Shown: one piece after another, positions 28,110-38,472 of the stretch
How positions within the stretch are numbered: position 1 is the stretch's first letter
How the letters are laid out: every line of letters starts with the position of its first letter
Source of the DNA: Rhodopseudomonas boonkerdii
GTDB taxonomy: Bacteria; Pseudomonadota; Alphaproteobacteria; Rhizobiales; Xanthobacteraceae
NCBI RefSeq assembly: GCF_021184025.1
Contig: NZ_CP036537.1
Coordinates: 4,898,001 to 4,962,000, forward strand
Direction of reading: 5' to 3'
DNA length: 64,000 nucleotides
Notes under the pieces: generated by a model
The model's input: the letters and a program-made list of their open reading frames with translations, nothing else
What the model was told of the DNA's origin: nothing
Database searches by the model: none
Program-made: the position numbers and the translations under genes

Positions 28110-29276
28110 TCAGTCCTGAGCCGCCTTTGCCGATGACAGACCGAATAGACCTGCCAGCGTGCGACGATGCTCGGTGTCGATGGTCGTATAGGTGCTCATG
28201 CCAGCCTTGAGTTTCTTCACGGCAGGATCGTCATAGTCGAGATAGACGCGCACCGGCACGCGCTGCACGACCTTCACGAAATTGCCGGTGGCGTTCTGCG
28301 GCGGCAGGATCGCAAACTGCGCGCCGGTGCCGGGGCTGAGCGAGCCGACAGTTCCATGAAAAGCGTGGTTCGGAAAAGCATCGACCTCGATATCCACCTT
28401 CTGACCGACGGCCACATAGGTCAGATCCGATTCCTTCAGATTGGCGTCGACCCACGGACGTGCGTCATCGATCACCGTAAGGATCGGTGTCGAAGCCGCG
28501 ACGAAGCGGCCGAGCTGGATGTTGTCGACTTGCGTCGCAACACCGTCGATCGGCGCCTTCAATACGGTGTGATCGAGATTGCGCTGCGCATCGCCGAGCG
28601 CCGCCTTGGCTTGTGCATAGGCAGGGAACTGCTCGAGGGGCAAATCGGGATTGCCGAGCAGCTTGTCTTTGGCATTGGCAAGTTGCTGCTGCAGCAATTC
28701 GAGCTGCGCCCGCGCCACCACATAGTTGGTCGTCGCCGTATCGAGATCGAGCTGCGAGCCGGAATTCGACTTCACCAACGTCGTCTTGCGCTCGACATCG
28801 CGCTGCTTGAGCTCCACGCCCTGGCGCGCGAGTTCAAGCATATCGTTATAGGAAGTGATGTTCGACTTCAGCGTCGCGAACGAGACCTTGGCATCGTCGA
28901 GCTTCGCCTTCGCCTGCTGCAGAGCAAGTTCGAACGGCACGGGATCGATCTCGAACAGCGTATCGCCGGCCTTCACATGCTGCCCTTCGCGCACAACCAC
29001 GCGCGAGACCTTGCCGGCGATTTCCGGCGTGATCAGCACCTTCTGGGCGCCGACATAGGCATCGTCGGTGCCGACATAACGGCCGCCGGAGAGATAGAAG
29101 GTGAAACCGCCGATGAGAACGATGGCCGGCAGAACGACCAGCAACAGCGGACGCCGGTAGCGCGTCAAAAAGCCTTTCACGCCCTGGCGCGGCGCCGTTG
29201 CGGTGCCTCCTGGCTCGCCCTCGGACGGATCCTTGTCCGGAAATTTCAGTACGGGGTCAGCCGCTGACTTGTTCAT
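28110..29276 (-). CDS. emrA: HlyD-family membrane fusion protein, EmrA-type
   Basis: A 388-residue periplasmic adaptor. A single N-terminal membrane helix (PLLLVVLPAIVLIGGFTFYL, about residues 42-61) follows a cytoplasmic tail rich in charged residues. The lipoyl/barrel halves are ILITPEIAGKVSRVVVREGQ and VLKAPIDGVATQVDNIQLG, and a long coiled coil (about 115-225) spans between. It joins EmrB to an outer-membrane channel. Its start overlaps the end of marR by 20 bases, so the three genes are one operon. Confidence 0.93.
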   Translation of the reverse strand: MNKSAADPVLKFPDKDPSEGEPGGTATAPRQGVKGFLTRYRRPLLLVVLPAIVLIGGFTFYLSGGRYVGTDDAYVGAQKVLITPEIAGKVSRVVVREGQHVKAGDTLFEIDPVPFELALQQAKAKLDDAKVSFATLKSNITSYNDMLELARQGVELKQRDVERKTTLVKSNSGSQLDLDTATTNYVVARAQLELLQQQLANAKDKLLGNPDLPLEQFPAYAQAKAALGDAQRNLDHTVLKAPIDGVATQVDNIQLGRFVAASTPILTVIDDARPWVDANLKESDLTYVAVGQKVDIEVDAFPNHAFHGTVGSLSPGTGAQFAILPPQNATGNFVKVVQRVPVRVYLDYDDPAVKKLKAGMSTYTTIDTEHRRTLAGLFGLSSAKAAQD

Positions 29277-29748
29277 AGACTCTTTCCTTGGTCTTGGCGG
29301 CCGCGGGATTCAGTGCAGCACGGATGTTGTCTTTGATGGTTTCGAGGCGATCGACGAGGCGGTGCATCTCGGCTTCGCTCAGCCCCGCGAACGCGACCTG
29401 CATCAGATCGCTGCGCAGTACGGCGAGCTTCGCCATCAGCGGGCGCGCAGCCTCGGTGAGATATAGCCGCTTGATGCGGCGGTCGGTGTCGTCATTGCGA
29501 CGTTCGATCAGCCCGTTGTCGCACAGCTTGTCGATCAGCCGCGTCAGGCTGATCGGCGCCATCTCCATGGCGTCGGCGAGCTCGGTCTGTTTCTGTCCTT
29601 CATTACGCTCGACCTTGGCCAACACTGCCCACTGGGCGCGGGTCATGCCCAAATGGCGCGCTTCCTTGTCGGCAAGCTGCCGCAGCATGCGCTGGGTTTC
29701 GAACAGGGCGGACAGGAAATCTGTGCCCGTATCGGGCTGGCAAGACAT
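29257..29748 (-). CDS. MarR family transcriptional regulator
   Basis: A 163-residue winged-helix repressor. The recognition region is KQTELADAMEMAPISLTRLIDKLCDNGLI and the wing is ERRNDDTDRRIKRLYLTEAARPL (in parts). It heads the emrAB operon and probably represses it, releasing on binding a phenolic or aromatic ligand. GGGAG precedes the start. A perfect 14-base palindrome 27 bases upstream is a likely operator. The pcaFHG genes next door make an aromatic inducer plausible, which is inference. Confidence 0.92.
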   Translation of the reverse strand: MSCQPDTGTDFLSALFETQRMLRQLADKEARHLGMTRAQWAVLAKVERNEGQKQTELADAMEMAPISLTRLIDKLCDNGLIERRNDDTDRRIKRLYLTEAARPLMAKLAVLRSDLMQVAFAGLSEAEMHRLVDRLETIKDNIRAALNPAAAKTKERVYEQVSG

Positions 29749-29774
29749 CGATATGCTCCCTAAGCTGGCATAAA

Positions 29775-29788
29775 ATAAGCTAGCTTAT
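29775..29788. promoter_or_regulatory. Candidate MarR operator
   Basis: ATAAGCTAGCTTAT is a perfect 14-base palindrome, AT-rich in a GC-rich genome, centred about 33 bases upstream of the marR start codon. A half-site-like TAAGCTGGC lies at 29761-29769. MarR proteins usually bind 14-20 base palindromes overlapping their own promoter. The assignment is inference from position and symmetry. Confidence 0.6.
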
Positions 29789-29867
29789 ATTTTCGGCCAC
29801 CCTGTGCGAAAGTGTCGCAGGCATGCGCTGAACGCATGGATTTGAACGTCTTCTTGGGGAGCTTCGC

Positions 29868-30398
29868 GTGGCTGCCATGGGCGAACCGCGGCAAAGCGAC
29901 TACATTGCAGCGATGAACGCGCCAAGGCCGACATTCCCCGCTCCGGACCATGATCACGACCGCTGCACCGCGGACGCACTTCGTCATGCGGAGCAGGTTT
30001 GTGCCAGACGATCCCAGAAGCTCACCCCCATCCGTCGCCAGGTGTTCGAGGCGCTGCTGGCCAGCCACCGGCCGCTCGGCGCCTATGAGATCATCGAGGA
30101 ACTGGCCAAGACCGTCGCCCGGCCGGCACCGATCACGATCTATCGCGCGCTCGATTTCCTGATGGCCAACGACCTCGTGCATCGCATCGAGAGCCGCAAT
30201 GCCTTCCTCGCCTGCGTGCACGATCACGGCACAACATCGATGGTCGCCTTCCTGATCTGCGACAAATGCGGGTCGGTCGGTGAAGTGCCTGCGATACAAG
30301 TCGCGCAAAGCCTCAATGACGCCGCGCGCTTGACAGGCTTCACCCCGAAACTGTCTGTTGTCGAAATCACAGGCACCTGCGCTCACTGCCAGCACTGA
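29868..30398 (+). CDS. Fur-family regulator, Zur-like
   Basis: A 176-residue Fur-fold protein. The winged helix is SQKLTPIRRQVFEALLASHRPLGAYEIIEEL (in parts), with ITIYRALDFLMANDLVHRIES as the recognition part. Two CxxC pairs (CDKCGS and CAHCQH at the C-terminus) make the structural zinc site, and the N-terminal HDHDRC plus ACVHDHG can supply the regulatory site. This fits Zur, the zinc-uptake repressor, better than Fur or Irr. The GTG start at 29868 is chosen because GGGGAG lies six bases upstream; ATG 29877 and 29913 are alternatives. No zinc-transport genes are adjacent. Confidence 0.85.
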   Translation: MAAMGEPRQSDYIAAMNAPRPTFPAPDHDHDRCTADALRHAEQVCARRSQKLTPIRRQVFEALLASHRPLGAYEIIEELAKTVARPAPITIYRALDFLMANDLVHRIESRNAFLACVHDHGTTSMVAFLICDKCGSVGEVPAIQVAQSLNDAARLTGFTPKLSVVEITGTCAHCQH

Positions 30399-30439
30399 GC
30401 GTCACATAACAACACGGCGACAAGCCGGCCCGAGGTTCA

Positions 30440-31390
30440 ATGTCCGCAGAGCCAAGTCCCATCCCGCCCGGCGGTCGCCCGCTGACCGTCGGTGCCATTG
30501 CTCTGGTGCTGATGCTCTGCCTTACCTGGGGCTTCAACCAGATCGCCATCAAACTGGTGCTGCGCGAGATCCCGCCCTACACACAGGCCGCGCTCCGCTC
30601 CGCCGGCGCACTACTGGTGATCTTCGCCATCGCCAGGTTTCGCGGCGTGAAACTGTTCGAGCGCGACGGCACGCTGGGTGCTGGCCTGTTTGTCGGCGCA
30701 ATCTTCGGCTTCGAATTCCTGCTGATCTATCACGGCCTCGAGCTCACATCGGCGAGCCGCGCCGTCGTCTTCCTTTATACGATGCCGTTCTTCGTTGCCT
30801 TCGGCGCCTATCAGCTCCTCGGCGAACGACTTGGCACCATGCAATGGACGGGACTGGCGGTCAGCTTTGCCGGCGTCGCCGTCGCCATCGGCGTCCCGCA
30901 GCCGAATGTCACCGCAAGCGTCCTGCTCGGCGATCTCCTGATGATCGCCGGCGCGGCCATGTGGGCGGCCACCACGCTGATCGTGAAACGCACCAGGCTT
31001 ATTGGGGTCCCGCCCGAGAAGGCATTGGGATACCAGGTCGGCCTGTCAGTCCCGATCCTCGGTATCGGCGCGCTGGTCGCGGGCGAACGAATCCCCGCGG
31101 TTCCCGGCGCCCTGACCATCTCGCTGCTGGCATTTCAGGCCTTCTGGGTGGTCGGACTCACCTTTTTGCTCTGGTTCAGTCTGATCAGGACATACTCTGC
31201 CAGCAAATTGGCGGCTTTCACCTTCATCACCCCTTTATTCGGCGTCGTGGGGGGCTATTTGATTCTGGACGATCATCTCACACCTGCCTTCGGCTTGGCT
31301 GCGTTATTGGTCATCGCCGGGCTCATTCTCGTTAACCGCCCGGCCAAGGCTGCAGCCACTAACGCATTGCTGAATGTCACTAAAACCTGA
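30440..31390 (+). CDS. EamA/DMT-family transporter
   Basis: A 316-residue protein with ten predicted helices in two EamA repeats; the first begins [20 protein letters not shown] and the second [21 protein letters not shown]. The end of repeat one has [25 protein letters not shown]. The substrate is unknown; family members export amino acids and other metabolites. The stop at 31390 lies 14 bases before the start I use for ispG, so the genes could share a transcript. Confidence 0.88.
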   Translation: MSAEPSPIPPGGRPLTVGAIALVLMLCLTWGFNQIAIKLVLREIPPYTQAALRSAGALLVIFAIARFRGVKLFERDGTLGAGLFVGAIFGFEFLLIYHGLELTSASRAVVFLYTMPFFVAFGAYQLLGERLGTMQWTGLAVSFAGVAVAIGVPQPNVTASVLLGDLLMIAGAAMWAATTLIVKRTRLIGVPPEKALGYQVGLSVPILGIGALVAGERIPAVPGALTISLLAFQAFWVVGLTFLLWFSLIRTYSASKLAAFTFITPLFGVVGGYLILDDHLTPAFGLAALLVIAGLILVNRPAKAAATNALLNVTKT

Positions 31391-31403
31391 TATTCGAGAC
31401 CCC

Positions 31404-32687
<1,284 letters not shown>

Positions 32688-32710
32688 GCCCGGTCATCGA
32701 ACGTCAATTG

Positions 32711-32741
32711 AAACGGCCGGGCATTGCCCGGCCGTTTTCTT
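32711..32741. terminator. Rho-independent terminator after ispG
   Basis: A 12-bp perfect stem (AAACGGCCGGGC, loop ATT, complement) ending in TTTTCTTTT. It lies between the ends of the converging ispG and antiporter genes and can serve both strands, though the T-run is better for ispG. Confidence 0.85.
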
Positions 32742-32758
32742 TTCGCCGCTGACGGCAA

Positions 32759-34363
32759 CTAAAGCGGTATCCGCCGATACTCCCGATTGATCAGCCCCGC
32801 TTCTTCCAGATCCAGATCGCGCTCGATCCGTCTGCGGCTTTCATCGGTGATCTTGCCGTCGCGCAATTGCATATGGATGAACTTGCGCTCTTCCTTGATC
32901 AGCTCGCGCACCAGATCGGTTCCGAGTGCCGAGACATCAACCTCGGGATCGAATTCATCGGGCAACTGGTTCGACCGGCTCTCATGCCGCGCGCGCAGGA
33001 TCTTCACCACCTCGTCCGATAACTCGCGGTCGTCGGTCATGGCGTCGAGCGAGGCCAGTGCCTTCGCCAACGCCTCGCGGCGTGCGCGCAGCTCGGCCTC
33101 ATGCTCGGCAATGTGCTCCCGGCGTCCGATCTTGCCGATCTTCATCCACTTCACCACCAGCGGCAGGCCGAGGCCGAAGCCGACCAGCGTGATCAGGATG
33201 ACGTTGAACGACACGAACAGGATCAGGTCACGCGCCGGAAACGCCGCGCCCGACATCATCGTGAAGGGCAGCGCCAGCGCGGCGGCGAGGGATACCGCCC
33301 CGCGCACGCCGGTGAAAGCGACCACGAACGTCCATTGCCAGTTCGGCGCGGGATCGCGCTTGCGCAAACCGGCGCTCAGCATCCGCGGGACATAGATGGC
33401 GGCATAGACCCAGACGAACCGCGCGGCGATGATAACGGCCATCACCAGCGCCGTGGCCGCCACGATCTCGGCGAGGGGAAAAGCCTTCGACTTTTCCAGG
33501 ATCGCCCGCATCTGGAAGCCGGTCATCAGGAACAGCAAACCTTCGACGAGATAGATGATCAGATCCCAGAAGAAGATTCCTTGCAGGCGCGTCGCCGCCG
33601 AGATCAGCAGCGGGCCGTTCCACGAGATGTAGAGGCCGCAGGCGACGGTGGCGATGACACCGGAACCGCCGAAATGCGCGGGAATGAGATAGGCCACATA
33701 GGGCGTCAGCAGTGACAGCGTGATCTCGACCTGCGGGTCGCGTGTCCATTGGCGCAAACGCAGGCTGAGCCAGCCGATGGCAAGGCCGAAAGCGAGCTCG
33801 CAGGCAAGGATGGCGACGAAGGTACCGGCGGCTTTCGGAAACGAGAACGCGCCGGTGGTGATCGCGGCGACGGCGAAGCGATACAGGATCAGCGTGGTCG
33901 CATCATTGGCGAGCCCTTCGCCTTCCAGCACGACGAGCAACCGCCGCGGCAGACCCAGCTTTCGTGCCACCGCGAGCGGTGCCACCACATCCGGCGGCGC
34001 GACGATCGCGCCGAGCAGGAAGCCGACGCCCCAAGGGAGACCGATCAGATAATGCGTGGCGGTCGCGACCAGACAGGCGGTGAAGATCACGCAGCCGACG
34101 GCAAGCAATGTGATCAGCCGCAGGCTGAAACGGAACTCCCGCCAGCTCATGGCGACCGATGCCGAGTAGATCAGCGGCGGCAGCACGCCGAGCAGCACCA
34201 CTTCGGGCGGCAATTCGAGGGCCGGCATGCCCGGCACGAAAGCGAGCGCGATACCGGCGAGCAGCAGCAAAATAGCCGGCGCGATGTTGATCCGCTTGGC
34301 CAGCAGTACGGTGGCGGCCAGCACTGCGATCAAGGTCAGGAATATAGAGAAGCTGGCTTCCAC
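32759..34363 (-). CDS. Na+/H+ antiporter, CPA1 family
   Basis: A 534-residue cation:proton antiporter. About 12 helices lie within residues 1-410. The ion-binding motifs are LLGAIVAPPDVVAPLAVARK (with the family ND-type second motif EGEGLANDATTLILYRFAV). The arginine motif is FTGVRGAVSLAAALALP. The last ~115 residues are a soluble, strongly charged tail with coiled-coil character (EHEAELRARREALAKALASL; EERKFIHMQLRDGKITDES), a probable regulatory domain. It keeps cytoplasmic pH and Na+ in balance. Monocistronic. Confidence 0.9.
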   Translation of the reverse strand: MEASFSIFLTLIAVLAATVLLAKRINIAPAILLLLAGIALAFVPGMPALELPPEVVLLGVLPPLIYSASVAMSWREFRFSLRLITLLAVGCVIFTACLVATATHYLIGLPWGVGFLLGAIVAPPDVVAPLAVARKLGLPRRLLVVLEGEGLANDATTLILYRFAVAAITTGAFSFPKAAGTFVAILACELAFGLAIGWLSLRLRQWTRDPQVEITLSLLTPYVAYLIPAHFGGSGVIATVACGLYISWNGPLLISAATRLQGIFFWDLIIYLVEGLLFLMTGFQMRAILEKSKAFPLAEIVAATALVMAVIIAARFVWVYAAIYVPRMLSAGLRKRDPAPNWQWTFVVAFTGVRGAVSLAAALALPFTMMSGAAFPARDLILFVSFNVILITLVGFGLGLPLVVKWMKIGKIGRREHIAEHEAELRARREALAKALASLDAMTDDRELSDEVVKILRARHESRSNQLPDEFDPEVDVSALGTDLVRELIKEERKFIHMQLRDGKITDESRRRIERDLDLEEAGLINREYRRIPL

Positions 34364-34431
34364 GCGGGCGGCACCTGTTGCTGCGACACTTTGCCCGGAT
34401 GCGGCGAGAGGTCAATGTCGCGATCTCCCTT

Positions 34432-34518
34432 GTCGTCACCGGGCTCGACCGGGTGACCCAGTACACGCCGCCGCGTCGGTGTTTACCGGATCGCCCGGTC
34501 GAGCCGGGCAACCACAGT
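34432..34518. repeat. Family D palindromic repeat, copy 1
   Basis: Two hairpins: TCGTCACCGGGCTCGACCGG with GTGACCCAGTA, then TACCGGATCGCCCGGTCGAG with CCGGGCAACCAC. The whole is an imperfect larger inverted repeat. It lies between the antiporter and DUF1345 genes. A second copy is at 42838-42945. Confidence 0.8.
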
Positions 34519-34528
34519 AGGGGCAGGC

Positions 34529-35215
34529 CTATATCGCACTCGCCGCGATGTTCACCATCAGTGCCACCAGCGCCGTGTTGAAGATAAACGATACGATGCC
34601 ATGTGCCGTCGTGGTGCGCCGGATGCTCTTATCGGTGATGCCGACATCGGAGGTCTGCGCCGTCATGCCGATGACGAAGGCGAAATAGACAAAATCCCAA
34701 TAATCGGGATGCTCGGGCGTGTCGCCTGCAGGAAAAGCAAGCCCGCCGGGCTTTGGCCCGCGATAGAACTGATGGGCGTAATGCAGCGAAAAGGTCGTAT
34801 GCACCGCGGCCCAGGATGCCGCGATGGTGATCACCGCGAGCGCAAGCTCCGCAGTATTCTTGCTGGCACCGAGCTCGAACACGATCGCCGCGATGCTGGC
34901 AAAGGCGCCAAAGGCCGCCACCATCAGGATGACGAAACTGCCGTCGTCCTGAAGAGCGGCGTTGCGACGGATATGCTTGCTGCCGCCCCGCATCATCATG
35001 CCATAAACCAGCAACAGATAGATCGCGATGAACGTATCCCAGCCGATCAGGAGCCGCGTCACCATCCGCAGCGAAGACGGCAACAGCAGACACACGACGA
35101 TGCCGACGGCGAGCGCCGCGAAGGTACGAGGCCGCCCATAGACGAGGCGATAAGCCAACGGCATCGTGCGGAAGCGGGCAAGGAGGTCGTCAAGGTCCCT
35201 GCCCGTTTCCGCCAT
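34529..35215 (-). CDS. DUF1345 membrane protein
   Basis: A 228-residue protein with about five hydrophobic helices. DUF1345 signatures are visible: LLIGWDTFIAIYLLLVYGMM, AVHTTFSLHYAHQFYRG, and the acidic PEHPDYWDFVYFAFVIGMTAQTSDV (in parts), then TAHGIVSFIFNTALVALMVN. Function unknown; members occur beside envelope and isoprenoid genes. ATG 35215 is chosen; a longer in-frame start would overlap the ispA end with non-conserved sequence. It follows ispA by 10 bases on the same strand and is probably in its transcript. Confidence 0.88.
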   Translation of the reverse strand: MAETGRDLDDLLARFRTMPLAYRLVYGRPRTFAALAVGIVVCLLLPSSLRMVTRLLIGWDTFIAIYLLLVYGMMMRGGSKHIRRNAALQDDGSFVILMVAAFGAFASIAAIVFELGASKNTAELALAVITIAASWAAVHTTFSLHYAHQFYRGPKPGGLAFPAGDTPEHPDYWDFVYFAFVIGMTAQTSDVGITDKSIRRTTTAHGIVSFIFNTALVALMVNIAASAI

Positions 35216-35225
35216 GTCATTGCGC

Positions 35226-36152
35226 CTAGTTCTTGCGCTCGGCCACGAAGCGGGCGGCAGCGCGAAGCACATCGCCCTTGTTGCCGAAGATCGACAACGA
35301 ACTATCAGCCGTCGCGATCAGATCGGCGACACGCTTCTTGGCGCCATCGACGCCAAGCTGGGTGACGAAGGTGGTCTTGTTGAGCGCGGCATCGGCGCCG
35401 GCCGGCTTCCCGAGGGTCGCGGCATCGGCCTCGACATCGAGCAGGTCGTCGGCGATCTGGAAGGCTTCGCCAAGCGCGCGACCGTAATCGTCCAGCGCCT
35501 TGTATTCCTTCGGCGTCGCCTGGCCGAGCAATGCGCCGGCGATGCAGCCATAGCGCAGGAGCGCACCGGTCTTCATTTGCTGCACGCGGGCCACGTCCAC
35601 CGGGCCGGTGTCGCCGAAGCGACCCTCGCCGGCGAGGTCGAGCATCTGGCCGCCGACCATGCCGCCGAGGCCGGCGCAGCGCGCCAGCGCGCGGGTGAGC
35701 AGCAGACGCACATTGGCGTCGGAATGGATTTCGTCGCGGGTGACGATGTCGAAAGCCAGCGTCAGCAGCGCATCGCCGGCAAGGATCGCGGTGGCGTCGT
35801 CGGTCGCCTTGTGCAGGGTCGGCCGTCCGCGGCGCAGGTCGCTATTGTCCATGGCCGGCAGATCGTCATGGATCAGCGAATAGCAATGAATGCATTCGAG
35901 GGCCGCGCCGACCAGCAGCGCCGGCTCGCGATGCACGCCGAATACGGCGGCGCTTTCCACCACCAGGAACGGGCGTAGCCGCTTGCCGCCGCCGAGCGAC
36001 GAATAGCGCATGGCGTCCATGAGGCGCTTCGGCCGCGCGATCTCGTCCGGCAGCACGCCGTCACCAAGCACCTTGGTCAGGACGGCTTCGGTATCGTCTG
36101 CGGTCTGGTCCAGGCGGGAGGCAAAATCTTTGGTGGAAGCACCGGTCGACAT
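35226..36152 (-). CDS. ispA: Polyprenyl diphosphate synthase (farnesyl/geranylgeranyl type)
   Basis: Adds isopentenyl diphosphate to allylic diphosphates. 308 residues. The first aspartate-rich motif is LIHDDLPAMDNSDLRRGRPT and the second is FQIADDLLDVEAD. KLYPLRP-type substrate binding appears as GGGKRLRPFLVVESA. Chain length (C15 or C20) cannot be read safely from the sequence. The ATG at 36152 has GGAG eight bases upstream; a longer start at 36185 does not. Divergent from mtgA. Confidence 0.92.
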   Translation of the reverse strand: MSTGASTKDFASRLDQTADDTEAVLTKVLGDGVLPDEIARPKRLMDAMRYSSLGGGKRLRPFLVVESAAVFGVHREPALLVGAALECIHCYSLIHDDLPAMDNSDLRRGRPTLHKATDDATAILAGDALLTLAFDIVTRDEIHSDANVRLLLTRALARCAGLGGMVGGQMLDLAGEGRFGDTGPVDVARVQQMKTGALLRYGCIAGALLGQATPKEYKALDDYGRALGEAFQIADDLLDVEADAATLGKPAGADAALNKTTFVTQLGVDGAKKRVADLIATADSSLSIFGNKGDVLRAAARFVAERKN

Positions 36153-36320
36153 TAAGAATAGCTCCAGATCAATTTGGCGGGACAATCCTCCATGGCAGTG
36201 TCCACGTCAATTGCGCCCGCGGCGTCCCGCCACGATTGGTCGCGGCAAGCTTAACTGGCTTGAAAACAGTGCGAAAACTCCGCTTTATCAGCGGGATAGC
36301 TGTGAGCAGGGAACCCGCCT

Positions 36321-36980
36321 TTGCGACTCGTCCGCCGCCTCATCCTGATCGGGCTCCTGCTCCTCCTGATCCCCTATCTGCTCACCCCGCTCTATGCGAC
36401 CGGCCAGCCGGTCTCGACCCTGATGGTCTGGCGCTGGATCACCGGTGCCCCGGTGGAGCGGACCTGGGTGGATCTGAAAGCCATGTCCCCGGCCCTGCCG
36501 CGCAGCGTGGTAGGTTCCGAGGACGCCAGATTCTGCAGCCATCAGGGCATCGACTGGGCCTCGCTCCAGAGCGCCATTGACGATGCGCAGGAAGGCGAGA
36601 TTTCCGGCGGCGGCTCAACCATCACCCAGCAGGTGGCGAAGAACCTGTTCCTGTGGCCGGGCCGCAGCTTCATCCGGAAGGGCTTGGAGATCCCGCTGGC
36701 CATGTGGATCGACTTCGTTCTTAGTAAACAACGAATTCTGGAACTCTATCTCAATATCGCCGAGATGGGACCGACCGGCCAGTTTGGCGCAGAGGCCGGT
36801 TCCCGGTTCGCTTTCGGGCGGTCCGTTTCGGCGATTTCGGCCCGGGAAGCCGCTCTTTTGGCCGCGATTCTGCCCAATCCGGTTACCAGAAGCGCAAAAA
36901 CGCCGGGACCAGGCGTCCGCCGGCTGGCCTCGCGCTATATGGCGAGGGCCCAGTCGGCAGAACTCGGACGATGCTGGTGA
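36321..36980 (+). CDS. mtgA: Monofunctional peptidoglycan glycosyltransferase
   Basis: Polymerises glycan strands from lipid II at the inner membrane. 219 residues. One N-terminal helix ([19 protein letters not shown]) anchors the GT51 domain, which has motif 1 [14 protein letters not shown] (catalytic Glu), motif 2 [20 protein letters not shown] and motif 3 [16 protein letters not shown]. The start is the TTG at 36321: an in-frame TGA at 36303 excludes anything longer, no ATG or GTG precedes the membrane helix, and GCAGGGA is eight bases upstream. Confidence 0.95.
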   Translation: MRLVRRLILIGLLLLLIPYLLTPLYATGQPVSTLMVWRWITGAPVERTWVDLKAMSPALPRSVVGSEDARFCSHQGIDWASLQSAIDDAQEGEISGGGSTITQQVAKNLFLWPGRSFIRKGLEIPLAMWIDFVLSKQRILELYLNIAEMGPTGQFGAEAGSRFAFGRSVSAISAREAALLAAILPNPVTRSAKTPGPGVRRLASRYMARAQSAELGRCW

Positions 36981-36989
36981 CCAAAACTC

Positions 36990-37085
36990 GTCGTTCCGGG
37001 GCGGCGAAGCCGAGCCCGGAACCTTATTGATAGAACCGCACGAGGCTCTGGGTTCGCGCCTTTGGCGCGTCCCGGAACGACGAGT
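36990..37085. repeat. Palindromic repeat (CGTCGTTCCGGG type)
   Basis: Left arm AACTCGTCGTTCCGGGGCGG and right arm GCGTCCCGGAACGACGAGTT are inverted over about 95 bases, with an inner pair GGGTTCGCGC/GCGC. It lies between mtgA and rpmF and may fold into one long hairpin. Confidence 0.75.
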
Positions 37086-37248
37086 TTCGGATTCCCCGAA
37101 ATTTCCACCTTTCCCGCCCTAGCAATGGCGTCACGCATCCGTTATAAGCCCGGCCTTATCAGCGATTTTGCCCGCGCGCTTTGTGCTGGCCGCCCGATAC
37201 CGGGCGCCGATCGAAACCATCTGCCATCTGTTTTGCAAGGACTAACCA

Positions 37249-37434
37249 ATGGCCGTTCCGAGAAGAAAGACATCGCCGTCGCGGCGTGGCATGCGTCGTT
37301 CGGCTGACGCGATCAAGAGCACTGCTTATGTCGAGGACAAGGATTCCGGCGAACTGCGCCGTCCGCATCACCTCGACCTGAAGACCGGCATGTATAAGGG
37401 CCGCCAGGTTCTCAAGGTGAAGAAGGACGCCTGA
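37249..37434 (+). CDS. rpmF: 50S ribosomal protein L32
   Basis: 61 residues: [19 protein letters not shown], then the conserved [19 protein letters not shown] and a Lys-rich end. This is L32 of the zinc-free type, as no CxxC pair is present. A large-subunit protein near the peptidyl-transferase exit region. It has its own terminator after the stop and appears to be transcribed alone here; in many other bacteria it precedes plsX and fabH, which are not seen. Confidence 0.97.
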   Translation: MAVPRRKTSPSRRGMRRSADAIKSTAYVEDKDSGELRRPHHLDLKTGMYKGRQVLKVKKDA

Positions 37435-37511
37435 TTTCAGGCTGGCAGGCGGCCGCGCTACGGCATCGCCTCCATCGTCCGGCAACGGACTGGTCCAACT
37501 ACGGATACGCT

Positions 37512-37540
37512 GACCCCGCCTCTGGCGGGGTTTGTCTTTT
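37512..37540 (+). terminator. Terminator after rpmF
   Basis: A 7-bp stem CCCCGCC-TCT-GGCGGGG followed by TTTGTCTTTT, 80 bases after the rpmF stop. Good rho-independent form for the plus strand. Confidence 0.85.
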
Positions 37541-37775
37541 CCGGGATTGGACATCGCGTCAGGCTTATCCAGTCCGAATTGCCGCCCTGGTGCCACGCGA
37601 AGCGCCCAAGGGGCCTGCACGCTTTCGCCAGGCATGCTTGTCGCACACGAAGTTTATTTCTGAACTGTACTTCCGCCCGATTTCGCTCCAACACTAGCTG
37701 CGACGCGTTCCCTGGTACGATGCGCCCGCATCGGCATGCGCGTTCTGGTTCTCTCGCGCGAAGAAGGCTTCCCCG
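37541..37775. other. Intergenic stretch with no recognisable feature
   Basis: I see no coding region, RNA gene or clear repeat here; it presumably carries the promoter of the following membrane-protein gene. Confidence 0.5.
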
Positions 37776-38468
37776 ATGATCGGTTTTCCGCTGCTGCTGA
37801 TTCCGGTGGCGATCTGCAACATCATCGTTTTCCTGATGCCCGACCTGTCACTCGCAGGCCCGGTGCAGCTTTTCTCCATTACCCTGCCGTCGCAGGACGT
37901 CCTCTACATCTCGCTGAAGGACGTGCTGGTCTCGCTGTCGATCCTGCTGCTGCTGCTCGAAGTGATGCGCGCAGCGAAGCCGGCGTCGAAATATTTCACC
38001 GATCACCTGCTGTCGCTGCTGGTGTTTGCCGGCGCCGCCTATGAATTCGCGATGCTGCCGAAATTCGGCAATGCCACCTTCTTCACCATCACCCTGGTCG
38101 CACTCGTGGATTTCCTGGCAGGCGTGTCGCTGCGCGCGCGCCGTCCGCGCCGGGTCGCCACCCCCGTCTATGCGCCGGAGCCGGCCGCGCAATATCATCC
38201 GCCCGCGCCGCCGCCCGCCGCTCCGGCGCCCGCACCAGCTCCGATCCCCGTGCCCGCCGCAACCTCGGTCGCTGAATCCGTGCTGACCGAGAAGGTCGAG
38301 CCGAAGCTCGAGCGCATCGACCCCAAATTTGAGCCGAAGATCGAAACGAAAACCGAGCCGCAGATCGATACCAAGGCCGTGCCGCCTGAGATCGTCGCGC
38401 ATACGTCGCCGCAGATCACCTCGCCCGATCTGCAGCCGGATGGATCGACGGAAAAGCCGAAGAACTGA
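37776..38468 (+). CDS. Membrane protein with Pro/Ala-rich and Glu-Pro-Lys-rich cytoplasmic or periplasmic tail
   Basis: A 230-residue protein not recognised as a named family. Residues 1-22 and about 45-62, 70-85 and 95-112 are hydrophobic (four helices). From residue 125 the sequence turns into PPAPPPAAPAPAPAPIPVPA, then a charged repetitive stretch with EPKLERIDPKFEPK and IETKTEPQIDTKAVPPEI. The tail looks like a flexible spacer or protein-binding arm of the TonB/TolA kind, but there is no TonB box or partner domain. A poly-Pro and KEP-repeat tail on a small membrane protein could span the periplasm. Function unknown. Confidence 0.75.
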   Translation: MIGFPLLLIPVAICNIIVFLMPDLSLAGPVQLFSITLPSQDVLYISLKDVLVSLSILLLLLEVMRAAKPASKYFTDHLLSLLVFAGAAYEFAMLPKFGNATFFTITLVALVDFLAGVSLRARRPRRVATPVYAPEPAAQYHPPAPPPAAPAPAPAPIPVPAATSVAESVLTEKVEPKLERIDPKFEPKIETKTEPQIDTKAVPPEIVAHTSPQITSPDLQPDGSTEKPKN

Positions 38469-38472
38469 GGTC

